The notes below the pieces were generated by a model. That model was not told the DNA's origin, made no database searches, and saw only the letters and a list, made by a program, of their open reading frames with translations. Positions 1 to 9,452 of a stretch of DNA of 64,000 nt are shown here, one piece after another. The stretch spans positions 2,418,001 through 2,482,000 of the forward strand of contig NZ_CP149817.1 in NCBI RefSeq assembly GCF_037935975.1, read 5' to 3'. Position 1 is the stretch's first letter, and each line of letters opens with the position of its first letter. The translations under genes were made by a program, and so were the position numbers. The stretch is from Teredinibacter turnerae. GTDB taxonomy: Bacteria; Pseudomonadota; Gammaproteobacteria; Pseudomonadales; Cellvibrionaceae.

Positions 1-2883
1 GCCAACGACACTTTATGGGAAATAGCCAAGCAGGTAAGGCCGGATCGCAGCGTCAGTATCCAGCAAACCATGCTGGCAATGCAGCAGGCCAATCCCCAGG
101 CTTTCATCAATAACAATATAAATCTGCTCAAGAAAGGGCAGATTCTGCGTATTCCCTCCCGCGAGCAAATTGTCGACTACAAACAGTCGCAAGCCGTGCG
201 TGAAGTGGCCGCACAAAACGCGCGCTGGTCGGGCGCACCCTCTGATGCCCTGGCAGGTACCGGTTCGGAACAGCTGGATGCGAGTCGCAACTATCAATCT
301 CAGTCACAAGGTGCTGCCAGCACAGGCGGTCGAGTGAAGCTGTCGTCGCCCGAAGAATTCAGTGCGGCGAACGAAGGCCGTGGCTCTGGTGCTGGAGAGA
401 GCAGTCAGGAAGCGCTGGAAAACGAACTTGCCATTACGTTGGAACAGCTGGATAAAACAGAACGTGAAAACTCAGATTTGCGCTCGCGCATTGCTTCCCT
501 CGAGGAGCAAATTACAACCATGGAACGCATGGTTGAGTTGACCAACGACGAACTGCGGGCACTGCAACTTTCAGCAGCGAAAACCCGCGACGAGCAGAGC
601 GCCGCCGAAACTGCAGCAAATGACGATCAAGGTGTTGGCGCGGGCGAAGAGGTTTTGGCGGACTCCGGCGAGTCGGCGGGTGAAGCAGACGATACTATTG
701 ATGCTGCCGATGTAGCAGAAGCGCCGGTTATCGCTGAGAACGATGTTGTAGAGCCTGAACCCACGCCAACCCCAGTGCCTACCCCGACAGTGTCGCCTAC
801 TAAAGTGGTTATCCCGGCGGCGCCGCAGAAAACGCTGTTGGATCACGTGATGGATAACATCCTTTACATCGCGCTGGGTCTTCTGGTGGTTATTGGTGGT
901 GTCGTTGCGTTCCTGAAGTTCCGCAACAAGGAAGAGGAAACCGATTCCTTCGACGACGATTTTATTGAGCAGCCTCTTTTTGCCGAAGCGCCCGAAGAGC
1001 CTGAGACTGAAGACGAATTTGAATCTCTCGCAATGGACGATCTCTCTGAGAGCGAGGATGAGCTGGAGCGAGAAGACGAATTAGAAGAACCGGAACAAGA
1101 ACTGTCTGAACCCGAGACTGAAGACGTTGTGGGTGAAGCGGATATCTACATCGCTTACGGAAAATATGACCAAGCGGAAGAGATGTTGAGCAAGGCGATC
1201 GCGCGCGAGCCGTCGAACCCCCTGATTCGGGCAAAACTGCTGGAAGTTTATGCGGCAGAACAGGATGCGGATCGCTTTGACCCTCAATACGCTGCGTTAA
1301 TAGCCTTGGGCGATGCGGATGCTGTCGAGCGCGCTGCCCAGCTGCGGGAAACCATACGTGGCGCGTCGCCTTTTGATGCCAGCCTGTACTCGGCAGATTC
1401 CGTCGCAGAGGAGCCAGCTAACGAGTTATCTTCCTACGAGAATGACTTCTCGGATCTGTCCCTCGATTTGGATACTGACGAAGAACCATTATCGTTGGAT
1501 CTCCCGGAAGAGGGCGCCGAGGACGATATCGACTCTGACGAATTTACCCTCAACATTGCGCCGGAAAGCTCCAGTGATGAAGAGTTGGATGAGGACGAGT
1601 TTGAGCTCTCCCTGGATTTAAGCGACGATGAAGACCTTCAAGCGGAAGACTTGAGCACGGCTAGCGGCGAAGCGGAGGAGGATCTGCTCGCGTTGGATGA
1701 GGACGCATTTGATCTGTCGCTGGGCGACGAGGACGAAGCTGCGAGCGGGGCAGAGCACGAAACGTTAGATTTCGGCGAGATTTCGCTGGAAGATGAGGGT
1801 GTTGAACCCGAATCGCTTGACGACGAGTTCGAGCTGGATCTCGATCTTGGCGATGAACTTGCCACTGACGATGATGATTTCAATGTCGAGTTGGCAGAGG
1901 AACCTGCTGAGGAAGAAGACGAAGATGTTCTTGCGCTGGATGTGCCTGACGAGTTCTCTATGGAGTCTGAAGGCGAGGCCGGTGACGATTTCGATTTGGA
2001 TTTAGAGGAACTGGATAGTGTCCTGGACGTTGATGACGTTGCGGAAGGGGATACCGGGCAATTTGACCTGAGTGAGCTGGATGCACTCTCGGTCGAGGAT
2101 GACCTTGATAATGTAGCCGCAAATGAAGAGGCTCCAGCTGCCGAGCCTGAGGTGGACGACGATTTCGAGTCCGTACTCGCCCTCGACGATGAGCCGGCAC
2201 AGGCTGATTCCCGTGAAAGTGATAATGATGATCTCGACCTGGAATCAGAGCTCGATCTGTCCGCGTTGGATGAGGAGCTTGACGCGCTAACTTCAGACCT
2301 TAGCGTAGAGAGTGCGGATATAGACGATCTCGAGTCGTTGGACAGCGATGAGGTGGCCTCGTCAGATGACGCGTCAGATACGCTGGAAATGGAAGAGCCT
2401 ATTACCGATTTTGATGATCTCGATGCTGATATCGGAATGAATCTCGGCGATGCTGCTGATGAGTTGGAAGCAGAGCTGGAGCTGGGTCTCGATGACGATG
2501 ACGCGCTACAGCCAGCAGAGCTTCCACCTGAACTGGAAGCCGAACTTGAATTTGAGGGTGAGGACACTGCGGAGGCAGAGCCGGAATTTGTGGAACCTGT
2601 TGAGCCAGCAGACGAAACCGATGAAAGCTTGTTCGATGCTGCGCTTGCCGATGTTCCCAGCTCATCCAACACGGATTTTGAGATCCCGGAAATTGATCCG
2701 GAAGGCGATGACGATCTCGGCTTCTTGAGCGACAGCGATGAAACCGCGACGAAGCTGGATCTGGCCCGAGCGTATATCGATATGGGTGATGCTGAAGGGG
2801 CAAAAGATATTCTCGACGAAATTATGAAAGAAGGTACCGACCAGCAGAAACAAGAGGCTGAGGCGCTTTTGTCTAAAGTCTAG
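1..2883 (+). CDS. fimV: FimV/HubP-family polar landmark protein, 5' end outside window
   Basis: The reading frame is open from base 1, so the signal peptide and N-terminus are missing; about 960 residues are visible. In order: the end of a LysM-like/FimV N-terminal domain (NDTLWEIAKQ, then KGQILRIPS), a coiled coil near bases 418-567, a Thr/Pro-rich linker, one membrane segment at about 858-918, and a very long Asp/Glu-rich cytoplasmic region. The C-terminus is the conserved FimV TPR-like motif (KLDLARAYIDMGDAEGA). FimV/HubP proteins bind peptidoglycan and organise polar type IV pili, flagella and chemotaxis proteins. A TPR-like segment also lies just after the membrane segment (bases about 1130-1330). 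The acidic repeats are typical of the family. A strong terminator follows. Confidence 0.93.
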   Translation, partial: ANDTLWEIAKQVRPDRSVSIQQTMLAMQQANPQAFINNNINLLKKGQILRIPSREQIVDYKQSQAVREVAAQNARWSGAPSDALAGTGSEQLDASRNYQSQSQGAASTGGRVKLSSPEEFSAANEGRGSGAGESSQEALENELAITLEQLDKTERENSDLRSRIASLEEQITTMERMVELTNDELRALQLSAAKTRDEQSAAETAANDDQGVGAGEEVLADSGESAGEADDTIDAADVAEAPVIAENDVVEPEPTPTPVPTPTVSPTKVVIPAAPQKTLLDHVMDNILYIALGLLVVIGGVVAFLKFRNKEEETDSFDDDFIEQPLFAEAPEEPETEDEFESLAMDDLSESEDELEREDELEEPEQELSEPETEDVVGEADIYIAYGKYDQAEEMLSKAIAREPSNPLIRAKLLEVYAAEQDADRFDPQYAALIALGDADAVERAAQLRETIRGASPFDASLYSADSVAEEPANELSSYENDFSDLSLDLDTDEEPLSLDLPEEGAEDDIDSDEFTLNIAPESSSDEELDEDEFELSLDLSDDEDLQAEDLSTASGEAEEDLLALDEDAFDLSLGDEDEAASGAEHETLDFGEISLEDEGVEPESLDDEFELDLDLGDELATDDDDFNVELAEEPAEEEDEDVLALDVPDEFSMESEGEAGDDFDLDLEELDSVLDVDDVAEGDTGQFDLSELDALSVEDDLDNVAANEEAPAAEPEVDDDFESVLALDDEPAQADSRESDNDDLDLESELDLSALDEELDALTSDLSVESADIDDLESLDSDEVASSDDASDTLEMEEPITDFDDLDADIGMNLGDAADELEAELELGLDDDDALQPAELPPELEAELEFEGEDTAEAEPEFVEPVEPADETDESLFDAALADVPSSSNTDFEIPEIDPEGDDDLGFLSDSDETATKLDLARAYIDMGDAEGAKDILDEIMKEGTDQQKQEAEALLSKV

Positions 2884-2906
2884 TTTCTAGCGGAATTGGT
2901 TAACCA

Positions 2907-2934
2907 AAGCCCTGTTCTACTGCAGGGCTTTTTT
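2907..2934 (+). terminator. Rho-independent terminator after fimV
   Basis: The perfect 8-base stem AAGCCCTG (2907-2914) / CAGGGCTT (2923-2930) has an 8-base loop and runs into a T tract (TTTTTT at 2929-2934). It separates fimV from truA. Confidence 0.85.
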
Positions 2935-2945
2935 GTTTGTGGTAA

Positions 2946-3812
2946 GTGTGTGTGAATCAAAAGCTATATAAACCTAATGGAGAAGTGCTTCCCGGTATGC
3001 TGGTGCCTGAGGGAACGCAACGCATTGCTCTGGGTATTGAGTATCTAGGCGCCTCTTTTCGAGGGTTTCAGAAACAAGCGTCTACCCCGGACACGGTGCA
3101 AGCCAGGTTGGAGCGCGCGATAAGCGCCGTTGCTGCGGACGAAGTGACCCTTGTTTGTGCGGGGCGCACGGACGCTGGCGTGAGCGCATCGGGGCAGGTG
3201 ATACACTTTGATACCATGTCGAGTCGACCGCTCAAAGCGTGGCTGCAAGGCGTTAACACGCACCTCCCAGATGCTGTTCGGGTGACCTGGGCGATGCCCG
3301 TGAGTTTCGATTTTCATGCGCGCTTCAGCGCACTCTCCCGTACCTACCACTATTGGATACAGACGGAACCTGTGCGATCGGCGCTATTTAGTCAGCAGCT
3401 GACCTGGACCGGGCACCCGTTGGACGTTGAGCGCATGCAACTGGCTGCAGATAGTCTCTTGGGTGAGCACGACTTCTCATCCTTCCGCGCTGCGCAGTGT
3501 CAGGCGCACAGCCCGGTCCGCGAGATTCAGGCCGTCTCTTTTGAGCGCTATGGTAATTTGATTCTCTTTAGGGTGCGCGCGAACGCATTTTTACACCATA
3601 TGGTTCGAAACCTTATTGGGAGTTTGATGCTGGTCGGCAGGGGACTGCAGGAACCCCGCTGGATTGAGCAATTGTTGGCGGCACGCGATAGAACGCTTGC
3701 AGCCCCCACCGCTGCGCCTTGGGGCCTCTCGCTGGTGGCGGTGGAATACCCTGCGGCATTTAAAATTCCAGGTGCGATGGACCGTGCGATGTTCAGTCAG
3801 TTCTGCGGTTAA
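2946..3812 (+). CDS. truA: tRNA pseudouridine(38-40) synthase TruA
   Basis: TruA converts uridines 38, 39 and 40 of the tRNA anticodon stem to pseudouridine. The catalytic aspartate lies in GRTDAGVSASGQ (D76), and the family segment FHARFSALSRTYHYWI and the C-terminal FLHHMVRNLIGSL are present. Length is 288 residues from the GTG at 2946; an ATG at 2997 would give 271 residues and begin 7 residues before the conserved RIALGIEY core, so the start is uncertain. The gene begins just after the fimV terminator and leads into the trpFBA-accD-folC run. In E. coli truA also lies upstream of accD and folC. Confidence 0.93.
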   Translation: MCVNQKLYKPNGEVLPGMLVPEGTQRIALGIEYLGASFRGFQKQASTPDTVQARLERAISAVAADEVTLVCAGRTDAGVSASGQVIHFDTMSSRPLKAWLQGVNTHLPDAVRVTWAMPVSFDFHARFSALSRTYHYWIQTEPVRSALFSQQLTWTGHPLDVERMQLAADSLLGEHDFSSFRAAQCQAHSPVREIQAVSFERYGNLILFRVRANAFLHHMVRNLIGSLMLVGRGLQEPRWIEQLLAARDRTLAAPTAAPWGLSLVAVEYPAAFKIPGAMDRAMFSQFCG

Positions 3813-3905
3813 TGGTGTTATACCGCGGACAATTACCACGAGCAGCCGCCAAATTAATCGTCGTTTCTGTTAACATTCGGCGTTTTTCCTGATTCGAGAA
3901 TTCGA

Positions 3906-4532
3906 GTGCGCGTAAAAATTTGTGGCATTACCCGAGAGGAAGATGCGAGAGTCGCTGCAGATGCTGGCGCAGATGCTATTGGTCTGGTGTTCTACGAGCC
4001 GAGCCCGCGACATCTCTCCAGTCTCGAAATGGCGCGAAATATAGCGTTAAGTGTGGGTCCGTTTGTCTCGGTGGTTGGCTTGTTTGTTAATCCAGAAAAA
4101 CAGTACCTGGAGCAAATTCTTAAATCCGTTCCGCTGCACCTCTTGCAGTTTCACGGCGAAGAAACCCCTGAATTCTGTGAAAGCTTTGAACGCCCTTATA
4201 TGAAAGTGGTTCGAATGCAGCAGAATATTGATTTAGCGACTGAAATAAACCGCTATGCTGGCGCCAGCGGAATTCTGTTGGATACCTATAAAAAGGGTGT
4301 TCCAGGCGGAACCGGTGAAAGTTTTAACTGGGAACGGGTTCCGCATAACTCGCCGAAGCCACTCGTATTGGCGGGCGGGCTCTCACCGTCCAATGTCGCT
4401 CGAGCAGTGACAATTGCTCAGCCAAGTGCGGTCGACGTCAGTGGCGGTGTTGAGGCTGCGCCAGGTATAAAAGATAAACATAAAGTTCGCGCATTCATAA
4501 CCAGCGCGAAATCGGAGTTGATAAGTGACTGA
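3906..4532 (+). CDS. trpF: Phosphoribosylanthranilate isomerase
   Basis: TrpF isomerises N-(5-phosphoribosyl)anthranilate in tryptophan synthesis. It is a 208-residue single TIM barrel with a GTG start. The general-base cysteine is C6 in [12 protein letters not shown] and the general acid is D126 in [14 protein letters not shown]; the phosphate-binding end VDVSGGVE is present. Its last 8 bases overlap the trpB start (4525-4532), which implies translational coupling. A 93-base gap separates it from truA, and I see no clear leader peptide or attenuator there. Confidence 0.96.
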   Translation: MRVKICGITREEDARVAADAGADAIGLVFYEPSPRHLSSLEMARNIALSVGPFVSVVGLFVNPEKQYLEQILKSVPLHLLQFHGEETPEFCESFERPYMKVVRMQQNIDLATEINRYAGASGILLDTYKKGVPGGTGESFNWERVPHNSPKPLVLAGGLSPSNVARAVTIAQPSAVDVSGGVEAAPGIKDKHKVRAFITSAKSELISD

Positions 4533-5739
4533 GAAGAAAATTGATTTCTCCGCGTTTCCCGACGAGCGCGGCCATTTTGGAATCTACGGTGGTCGGTTTG
4601 TCTCGGAAACCCTGATGCATGCGTTGGATGAGTTACAGGAAATTTACGACCGCGTAAAAGGCGACCCGGATTTCCAGGCCGAATTTGATCGCGATCTCGC
4701 GCACTATGTCGGCCGACCCTCACCGTTGTATCACGCAGAACGCCTGTCGCAGGAGATGGGTGGTGCGCAAATCTATCTCAAACGCGAGGATCTAAATCAC
4801 ACCGGTGCGCACAAGGTCAATAACACCATTGGGCAAGCGCTGTTAGCGAAATTTACTGGTAAAAAGCGTGTAATTGCGGAAACCGGTGCTGGCCAGCACG
4901 GTGTCGCTACAGCGACGGTTGCTGCACGCCTAGGGCTCGAGTGCGTCGTGTTTATGGGCGCTGAAGATGTTAAGCGCCAGGCGCTTAACGTATACCGTAT
5001 GAAGCTGCTCGGTGCGACTGTCGTTCCAGTTACTTCCGGATCGAAGACACTCAAAGATGCCATGAATGAGGCAATGCGGGATTGGGTTACCAATGTCGAT
5101 GATACGTTCTACATTATTGGCACGGTTGCTGGCCCACATCCGTACCCGCAACTGGTACGCGATTTTCAGTGTGTGATTGGGCGCGAAGCTCGGCGTCAGA
5201 CCCTGGAGATGACCGGCAAGCTGCCCGACGCGCTGGTGGCGTGCGTCGGTGGGGGGTCTAATGCGATTGGCCTGTTTCATCCGATGCTGGAAGATGAAAG
5301 TGTTGCTATGTACGGCGTAGAGGCTGGTGGCTACGGTGTGGAAACAGGCAAGCATGCGGCACCACTGAATGACGGCATTCCCGGTGTTTTACACGGCAAT
5401 CGCACGTATCTGATGGAAGATGAGAATGGTCAGATTATTGAGACTCACTCGGTGTCTGCTGGTTTGGATTACCCCGGCGTAGGCCCAGAACATTCGTGGT
5501 TGAAAGACGTGGGAAGGGTGAATTATGTTGCCATCAACGACGACGAAGCAATGGATGCTTTTCGCAAACTGACACGTGTGGAGGGCATTATGCCCGCACT
5601 GGAATCGAGTCACGCGGTAGCATATGCGATGAAGCTTGCAGCCCAGATGGCCCACGACCAGGTGATTGTTGTCAATCTGTCCGGGCGCGGTGACAAAGAT
5701 ATTTTGACCGTTGCGCAAATCGACGGCATTGAAGTTTAG
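4525..5739 (+). CDS. trpB: Tryptophan synthase beta chain
   Basis: TrpB condenses indole with serine using pyridoxal phosphate, as the partner of TrpA. It has 404 residues, the normal length. The PLP lysine is K97 in [10 protein letters not shown]; the phosphate-binding loop [10 protein letters not shown] and the glutamate-bearing loop AETGAGQHG are intact. The GTG start at 4525 overlaps the end of trpF, and trpA starts 17 bases after its stop, so trpF, trpB and trpA form one transcription unit. Confidence 0.97.
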   Translation: MTEKKIDFSAFPDERGHFGIYGGRFVSETLMHALDELQEIYDRVKGDPDFQAEFDRDLAHYVGRPSPLYHAERLSQEMGGAQIYLKREDLNHTGAHKVNNTIGQALLAKFTGKKRVIAETGAGQHGVATATVAARLGLECVVFMGAEDVKRQALNVYRMKLLGATVVPVTSGSKTLKDAMNEAMRDWVTNVDDTFYIIGTVAGPHPYPQLVRDFQCVIGREARRQTLEMTGKLPDALVACVGGGSNAIGLFHPMLEDESVAMYGVEAGGYGVETGKHAAPLNDGIPGVLHGNRTYLMEDENGQIIETHSVSAGLDYPGVGPEHSWLKDVGRVNYVAINDDEAMDAFRKLTRVEGIMPALESSHAVAYAMKLAAQMAHDQVIVVNLSGRGDKDILTVAQIDGIEV

Positions 5740-5755
5740 TGAGAGGCCAGTAAAC

Positions 5756-6571
5756 GTGAATAGAATTTCAAAACGTCTGGCCGATATAAAAGCCAGCGGC
5801 AAAAAAGCCCTAGTAACCTACATCGTTCATGGCGATCCACGCACGGATGTAACGCTCCCCGCGATGCATGCCTTGGTGGAGGCGGGTACCGATGTTATCG
5901 AACTGGGAGTACCGTTTTCCGACCCGATGGCCGAAGGGCCAGTTATTCAACGCGGCCATGAGCGAGCCTTGGGCAATGGCGCGAGCTTGAGTAGCGCGAT
6001 GGCGCTGGTCGCAGAATTTAGAAAGACCGATTCCGAAACCCCGGTGGTGCTCATGGGGTATGCGAATCCTGTTGAGCGAATGGGTTATCAGCCGCTTGCC
6101 GCGGTAGCAGCCGAAAGTGGTGTAGACGGCTTACTTACCGTCGATTTGCCGCCAGAAGAAGCAAAAGACCTGGACGCTGAGCTGAAGGCACATGGCTTGC
6201 ACAGTATCTTTCTGATCGCACCGACGACGGTCGATCAACGCATTGCTGATGTCACTCAGCTGGCAGCAGGGTTTGTTTACTATGTGTCCCTGAAGGGCGT
6301 AACGGGCGCAGGCCATTTGGATATTAGCTCAGTGGAGTCCAAGTTAGCCGATATTCGTAAACACACTGCGCTGCCCGTTCTGGTTGGCTTTGGCATAAAG
6401 GACAAGGCCTCCGCGCAAGCGGTGGGCGCGGTCTCTGATGGTGTAGTGGTTGGTAGTGTTCTTGTGAATGCCATGGGTGATAAGGCGCAAGCCGGCATTG
6501 ATGAAATTTGCGAGACGTTAAAACAATTAATTGAGCCCATCCGCGCAGGTTTGGACGAGCTTACCAAATAA
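5756..6571 (+). CDS. trpA: Tryptophan synthase alpha chain
   Basis: TrpA cleaves indole-3-glycerol phosphate to indole and glyceraldehyde 3-phosphate and channels the indole to TrpB. I chose the GTG at 5756 because GAGAGG (5741-5746) lies upstream and the protein then starts [12 protein letters not shown] as in homologues; an in-frame ATG at 5711 lies inside trpB. It is 271 residues. E49 in [10 protein letters not shown] is present, but the position of the second catalytic acid, Asp60 of the E. coli/Salmonella enzyme, is glutamate here ([10 protein letters not shown]60). The other active-site loops look normal. Confidence 0.96.
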   Translation: MNRISKRLADIKASGKKALVTYIVHGDPRTDVTLPAMHALVEAGTDVIELGVPFSDPMAEGPVIQRGHERALGNGASLSSAMALVAEFRKTDSETPVVLMGYANPVERMGYQPLAAVAAESGVDGLLTVDLPPEEAKDLDAELKAHGLHSIFLIAPTTVDQRIADVTQLAAGFVYYVSLKGVTGAGHLDISSVESKLADIRKHTALPVLVGFGIKDKASAQAVGAVSDGVVVGSVLVNAMGDKAQAGIDEICETLKQLIEPIRAGLDELTK

Positions 6572-6612
6572 AATTGTGCGGCGCGCGTGGCGAACAACCG
6601 AAGAGAGATAAT

Positions 6613-7482
6613 ATGAGTTGGTTAGAAAAAATTGTTCCCAGTAGTATTCGTTCCAGTGGCCAGGCTGCCAGAGGGGCGAGCAAGGTCCCCGAGGGCTTGT
6701 GGAAAAAGTGCAGTAAATGTACAGCTGTACTTTATCGCCCTGAGCTGGAGAAAAATCTGGATGTTTGCCCCAAGTGCGAACACCATATGCGAATTGGTGC
6801 GCGTCGCCGACTGGATATTTTCCTGGACCCTGAAGGGCGTGAAGAAATAGCCGCAGATGTATTGCCTATTGATCGCCTGAAGTTCAAAGATGTTAAAAAA
6901 TACAAAGACCGTCTTACTACCGCTCAGAAAACAACCGGTGAAAAAGATGCACTGGTGGCCATGCAAGGCACTTTGAAAGGCTTGCCTGTTGTTGCCAGCG
7001 CATTTGAATTCGCATTTCACGGCGGTTCAATGGGCTATGCGGTGGGTGAGCGTTTTACCCGCGCGGCTCAGGTTGCGCTAGAGAACAATATCCCTTACGT
7101 GTGTTTTTCCGCGACAGGCGGAGCGCGTATGCAGGAAGCGCTGATCTCTCTTATGCAAATGGCAAAAACCAGTGCGGTCATCGAGCGTATGAAAATGCAG
7201 GGCACGCCTTTTGTGTCGGTAATGACTGACCCTGTTTACGGTGGTGTATCGGCGAGCTTGGCGTTGTTGGGCGATATCAACGCGGCGGAGCCTGGCGTTC
7301 GTGCTGGCTTTGCTGGTCCGGCAATTATTGAGCAAACCATTCGCCAGAAATTACCGAAAGGTTTCCAGCGCAGTGAGTTTTTGTTGGAGCATGGCGCTAT
7401 CGATATGATTATACCGCGTGCACAAATGCGTGACCGTTTGGCCTCTATTCTTGCTAAGTTAACCAATCAGCCCGCAGTTTAA
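6613..7482 (+). CDS. accD: Acetyl-CoA carboxylase carboxyltransferase beta subunit
   Basis: AccD, with AccA, transfers the carboxyl group from biotin to acetyl-CoA to give malonyl-CoA for fatty acid synthesis. From the ATG at 6613 (AAGAGAG at 6601-6607 upstream) it has 289 residues. The N-terminal zinc ribbon is complete (CSKC at 33-36, CPKC at 52-55), followed by a crotonase-fold carboxyltransferase domain with [11 protein letters not shown] and [11 protein letters not shown] longer frame back to 6574 has no better start. The stop codon lies inside a terminator-like hairpin. Confidence 0.97.
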   Translation: MSWLEKIVPSSIRSSGQAARGASKVPEGLWKKCSKCTAVLYRPELEKNLDVCPKCEHHMRIGARRRLDIFLDPEGREEIAADVLPIDRLKFKDVKKYKDRLTTAQKTTGEKDALVAMQGTLKGLPVVASAFEFAFHGGSMGYAVGERFTRAAQVALENNIPYVCFSATGGARMQEALISLMQMAKTSAVIERMKMQGTPFVSVMTDPVYGGVSASLALLGDINAAEPGVRAGFAGPAIIEQTIRQKLPKGFQRSEFLLEHGAIDMIIPRAQMRDRLASILAKLTNQPAV

Positions 7483-7497
7483 CTGCGGGCGTTTACT
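7470..7497 (+). terminator. Terminator-like hairpin enclosing the accD stop codon
   Basis: GCCCGCAG (7470-7477) pairs perfectly with CTGCGGGC (7483-7490); the 5-base loop TTTAA holds the accD stop codon. The following GTTTACTCTT is only moderately T-rich, so termination may be partial and folC may still be read from upstream. Confidence 0.5.
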
Positions 7498-7531
7498 CTT
7501 CGAAATAAAGAAACACGCGAGTTTTTCCGCT

Positions 7532-8842
7532 TTGCCGCAACACAATACTTTGAATGAATGGCTCGCGTGGCTTGAAACACTTCACCCCGCAGAGATTGAA
7601 CTCGGGCTTTCCCGAATTTCCTCCGTTGCCTGTACCCTGGGTTTTGCGCCGCTAATGCAGCCGCGGGACGAATCAGCTTCGGTCGCTTGTAAATTGATCA
7701 CCGTTGCAGGTACCAATGGTAAGGGCAGCTTTGTAACTAGCTGTGAAGCCTTGTTCGCCCACGCTGGCAAAACCACCGGGGCCTACACGTCACCTCACAT
7801 TCTTGCCTACAATGAGCGTATCCGTATTAATGGTGCTCCGGTAAGCGATGCCACAATTATTCACGCGTTCGAACGTATCGATCTGGCTCGGGGCGATCTC
7901 ACCTTAACCTATTTCGAATTCAGCACTTTAGCGGCGGCGCTGATTTTTCGTGATGCGGGTGTGGATTACTGGCTGCTGGAAGTTGGCCTTGGTGGCCGGC
8001 TCGATGCGGTGAATTGCTTTTTCCCAGATGTTGCGGTAATCACGTCCATTGATCTGGACCATCAGAACTGGCTGGGGGATACGCGTGAAGCCATTGCTGT
8101 GGAGAAGGCCGGTATAATCCGTTCTGGTATTCCCGTCGTTTGCGCGGAGCCGAACCCTCCAGAAAATCTGCCTCGAATTTTGCCGCAAGACACTTATTAT
8201 ATTGACGTCGCATTCCATGTTTTACAGGAAGCCGGGAGGGTGCAGTTTTTCTGGACGGATGAAGATACGACGAATTGCACGTCCCAGGTGGAATGCGCAC
8301 TGCCATTATCTAGCGTGGCTGCTGCGCTGCAGGTTTTCAGTCTGGAAGGCTATGCCGTCCCCGGCGATACCTTGGACCAAACTATCTCAGGTTTGGCGCT
8401 GGCAGGTCGTTTCCAGCGAAAATTTCTTGCGGACGGCACCGAGATTGTGTTCGATGTAGCCCATAATCCGGCGGCTACGCAATTACTGGCCAAGAATCTG
8501 GCCGCGAATTATGAGGCGCAAAAGTTCGATGCACTGGTCGCGATGATGGCCGACAAGGATATAGCCGCGGCGTTGCAGCCGGTACTGCCATGGGTTGATC
8601 ACTGGTACCTGCTTGAGCTAGCGGATATCCCCCGCGCCGCGACCACTGAGCAATTCCGCGCGCAGCTGCTGGAGTTGGGCGTTGCCCCGGAAAACATCTA
8701 TGCTCTAGAGCACACCAGCGATTTTTTTTCGAACTGCGATGACGCTGGTGTGAAGGTGAGCTCGCAAGTTTCGGCGGCCAAGCGGCTACTGGTCTTTGGC
8801 TCCTTTTACACCGTAGCGAACGTGTTAAACGAAATCCAATAG
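7532..8842 (+). CDS. folC: Bifunctional folylpolyglutamate/dihydrofolate synthase
   Basis: FolC adds glutamate to dihydropteroate and to folates. The ATP-binding loop AGTNGKGS is at residues 59-66, followed by TGAYTSPHILAYNERI, the Mur-ligase-like central domain (LLEVGLGGRLDAVN) and the C-terminal domain with FDVAHNPAA. There are 436 residues from the TTG at 7532; a second in-frame TTG is at 7550, and no ATG or GTG fits the N-terminus better. As in E. coli, it sits between accD and a SPOR-domain gene. Confidence 0.94.
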   Translation: MPQHNTLNEWLAWLETLHPAEIELGLSRISSVACTLGFAPLMQPRDESASVACKLITVAGTNGKGSFVTSCEALFAHAGKTTGAYTSPHILAYNERIRINGAPVSDATIIHAFERIDLARGDLTLTYFEFSTLAAALIFRDAGVDYWLLEVGLGGRLDAVNCFFPDVAVITSIDLDHQNWLGDTREAIAVEKAGIIRSGIPVVCAEPNPPENLPRILPQDTYYIDVAFHVLQEAGRVQFFWTDEDTTNCTSQVECALPLSSVAAALQVFSLEGYAVPGDTLDQTISGLALAGRFQRKFLADGTEIVFDVAHNPAATQLLAKNLAANYEAQKFDALVAMMADKDIAAALQPVLPWVDHWYLLELADIPRAATTEQFRAQLLELGVAPENIYALEHTSDFFSNCDDAGVKVSSQVSAAKRLLVFGSFYTVANVLNEIQ

Positions 8843-8851
8843 AGGCATGCT

Positions 8852-9376
8852 GTGGACGACGGGTTGAAACAACGCATTATCGGTGCATTTGTATTGGTGG
8901 CGATAGCCGTTGTGCTTGTGCCGCTGGTATTTGATCGTGAACGTATTGAGCCTGTGAATAAGCAAACCCAAATTCCAATGATGCCGAGCATCGAGCCGGT
9001 GGTGATCGCTGAACCTGCGCCGCCAGTGATCGAGCCGGACGAGGAAGCCCCCGAGCCTGCGGCAATGTATGTTCCAGACGATAAAAAAGATATAGCGAGC
9101 GCTGAGCCAGAGCCTGTGCTCGACGCGCGCAACGTGCCGAACAGTTGGGTAATTCAGGTCGCCAGTTATCGGATCGACGGTCATGCGGAGCAGATGCAGC
9201 AAAAGCTTGTCGACGATGGTTATAGTGCTTACGTTCGCAAAGTGAAAACCGAGCGGGGTACGTTGCAGCGTCTGTATATCGGCCCTAACCTGGACAAAGC
9301 AAAATTGAATGAGATAAAGGCCGAGGTCGAAAAAAAATATGGATTGTCGACCATCCTGTTGAAATTTAAGCCTTGA
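8852..9376 (+). CDS. SPOR-domain membrane protein (DedD-like)
   Basis: This 174-residue protein has a short cytoplasmic start, one membrane helix (about residues 8-25, IIGAFVLVAIAVVLVPLVF), a Pro/Glu-rich periplasmic linker and a C-terminal SPOR domain (about 97-172, starting SWVIQVASYR). SPOR domains bind glycan strands lacking stem peptides at the division septum, and DedD is a cell-division protein. The position after folC matches E. coli dedD. The GTG start follows folC by 9 bases. The linker is poorly conserved in the family, so the name rests on topology and place. Confidence 0.88.
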   Translation: MDDGLKQRIIGAFVLVAIAVVLVPLVFDRERIEPVNKQTQIPMMPSIEPVVIAEPAPPVIEPDEEAPEPAAMYVPDDKKDIASAEPEPVLDARNVPNSWVIQVASYRIDGHAEQMQQKLVDDGYSAYVRKVKTERGTLQRLYIGPNLDKAKLNEIKAEVEKKYGLSTILLKFKP

Positions 9377-9402
9377 GTTGTTCCGATTTTCTTATTTTTC
9401 TA

Positions 9403-9422
9403 TACCGATTTTATGATCGGTA
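9403..9422. terminator. Hairpin between convergent genes, likely terminator
   Basis: TACCGAT (9403-9409) and ATCGGTA (9416-9422) form a perfect 7-base stem with loop TTTATG. It lies between the convergent SPOR and TauE genes and is flanked by T-rich sequence on the plus strand (CTTTAAATTTTCTTC after it) and A/T-rich sequence on the other side, so it could serve either direction. Confidence 0.5.
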
Positions 9423-9452
9423 ATCACCTTTAAATTTTCTTCTCAATTGCAG

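Noticed and set aside
1638-2672. A 344-codon frame on the minus strand, extremely rich in serine
   Set aside because: It is the exact complement of the Asp/Glu repeats of fimV (GAT/GAG/GAC read as ATC/CTC/GTC-shifted serine codons). No ribosome site or family similarity supports it.
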